This document shows, piece by piece, positions 5,593 to 6,107 of a DNA stretch of 6,107 bases. Source of the stretch: Dehalococcoidia bacterium (lineage in GTDB: Bacteria > Chloroflexota > Dehalococcoidia > JACVQG01 > JAHKAY01); contig JASLQE010000278.1 in the NCBI GenBank assembly GCA_030744635.1, positions 1 to 6,107 on the forward strand, read 5' to 3'. Numbering within the stretch: the first letter of the stretch is position 1; the number at the start of each line of letters is the position of its first letter. A model generated the notes under the pieces. That model was not told where the DNA came from. It worked only from the letters and a program-made list of their open reading frames with translations, and did not search any database. The position numbers were made by a program, and so were the translations under genes.

Positions 5593-6107
5593 ACCACCAT
5601 AGCCTGAGGCTCAATCCTATCATCAGCGTAGCCAGCCCCGGGCGCAGTGCCCTGTCTGGGACTTTCATGCTTAGCCTGCTCCCCAGGAGCACACCGGGAA
5701 TGGAGCCGACCAGAAGGTTGGCTACCAGCCGGAAGTCCACATTGCCGTTAAGGGAATGGCCCAGGCCGGATACCGCCACTATTATGGCGGCGAAGAAGAT
5801 ATCCACACCCACCGCCTGGCTGGCCCTGAGGGAGTAGACCACCAGCAACAGAGGGAGCAGGATAGAGCCACTGCCCACCGATGTCAGGGAGACGGTGAAG
5901 CCCACCACGGCCCCCATAATTACGGTGAAAACTTTCATGCGCCGAGTGTAGGGGCACAGGGCCTGAATATCCGGGTGCCGCCAGGGTTGGTGAAACAGAC
6001 GGAAGATGACAATCACACCCGCCATCAGCAATGCTACCGACACCATGCGCCCCAGGAACTGGTCAGCTCCGGAGGCATATTGAATGTGGATGAGACGGGC
6101 GAGCGCT
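5591..6107 (-). CDS. TauE/SafE-family membrane permease, C-terminal part (5' end outside window)
   Basis: TauE/SafE proteins are inner-membrane carriers, several of which export sulfite, sulfoacetate or related anions. The frame stays open from 6106 to the TAG at 5591, giving 171 residues without the N-terminal half; the ATG at 6046 is internal because the frame continues upstream without a stop (…ADQFLGRMVSV). Hydrophobic stretches appear at VSVALLMAGVIVIF, in the segment from KVFTVIMGAVVGF through SILLPLLLVVY, at VGVDIFFAAIIVAVSGLGH, LVANLLVGSIPGVLLG and LATLMIGLSLRLWW. Typical family patterns are SVGSGSILLPLL, QAVGVDI and VDFRLVANLLVGSIPGVLLGSRL, the last being the conserved motif of the second repeat. 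It lies 9 bases from the reductase-like gene. Moving sulfite or a sulfonate for, or away from, the reductase is a reasonable inference, but the substrate is not shown by the sequence. Confidence 0.88.
   Translation of the reverse strand, partial: ALARLIHIQYASGADQFLGRMVSVALLMAGVIVIFRLFHQPWRHPDIQALCPYTRRMKVFTVIMGAVVGFTVSLTSVGSGSILLPLLLVVYSLRASQAVGVDIFFAAIIVAVSGLGHSLNGNVDFRLVANLLVGSIPGVLLGSRLSMKVPDRALRPGLATLMIGLSLRLWW

Noticed and set aside
1..6107. CRISPR array, tRNA/rRNA genes, insertion sequences, toxin-antitoxin or phage genes
   Set aside because: No spaced repeats or recognisable RNA genes were seen, and nearly every base is covered by the metabolic genes listed.

Overview
All eight protein-coding genes in this 6.1 kb window lie on the minus strand, so the biological reading order is from the right end to the left. 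The DNA is GC-rich and the genes are packed with overlaps of 4-23 bases or very short gaps. One intergenic gap of about 110 bases is the only real non-coding stretch. GTG starts, Shine-Dalgarno sequences and a perfect TATAAT hexamer point to a bacterium. The gene content (siroheme-dependent heme synthesis, oxygen-sensitive radical SAM enzymes, a sulfite reductase-like iron-sulfur protein) points to an anaerobe. A sulfate/sulfite-linked lineage, or a Dehalococcoidia- or Firmicutes-type organism, is plausible, but the sequence alone does not fix the taxonomy.

Right part (about 6107-4354) is a sulfur module: the C-terminal part of a TauE/SafE-type membrane permease, a 328-residue AsrC-like siroheme/[4Fe-4S] reductase-family protein carrying two extra ferredoxin-type clusters, and an 82-residue TusA-family protein with a CPMN instead of a CPxP active-site motif. 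The last two overlap by 8 bases.

The gap (4242-4353) holds a TATAAT box for the downstream genes. The box sits inside a 20-base near-palindrome, which lies between the arms of a 9-base perfect inverted repeat. A hairpin covers the stop codon of the TusA-like gene.

Left part (4241-1) is a siroheme-to-heme operon: AhbC (12,18-didecarboxysiroheme deacetylase), a second radical SAM/SPASM protein in the AhbD position, a single-chain fusion of AhbA and AhbB (siroheme decarboxylase), a precorrin-2 dehydrogenase/sirohydrochlorin ferrochelatase, and the first 135 residues of HemA (glutamyl-tRNA reductase), which is cut by the window edge. Together they cover 5-aminolevulinate precursor formation, siroheme formation and the conversion of siroheme to heme b. 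The middle steps (HemL, HemB, HemC, HemD and uroporphyrinogen III methyltransferase) are not in the window and may lie further left.

The two modules are linked by siroheme: the left operon makes it and the reductase-like protein probably binds it. The points most worth a second look are the AhbA-AhbB fusion with a 9-C tract in its linker, the AhbD-position enzyme that looks more like another radical SAM family than classical AhbD, the altered cysteine spacing in the reductase-like protein, and the nested palindromes at the promoter.
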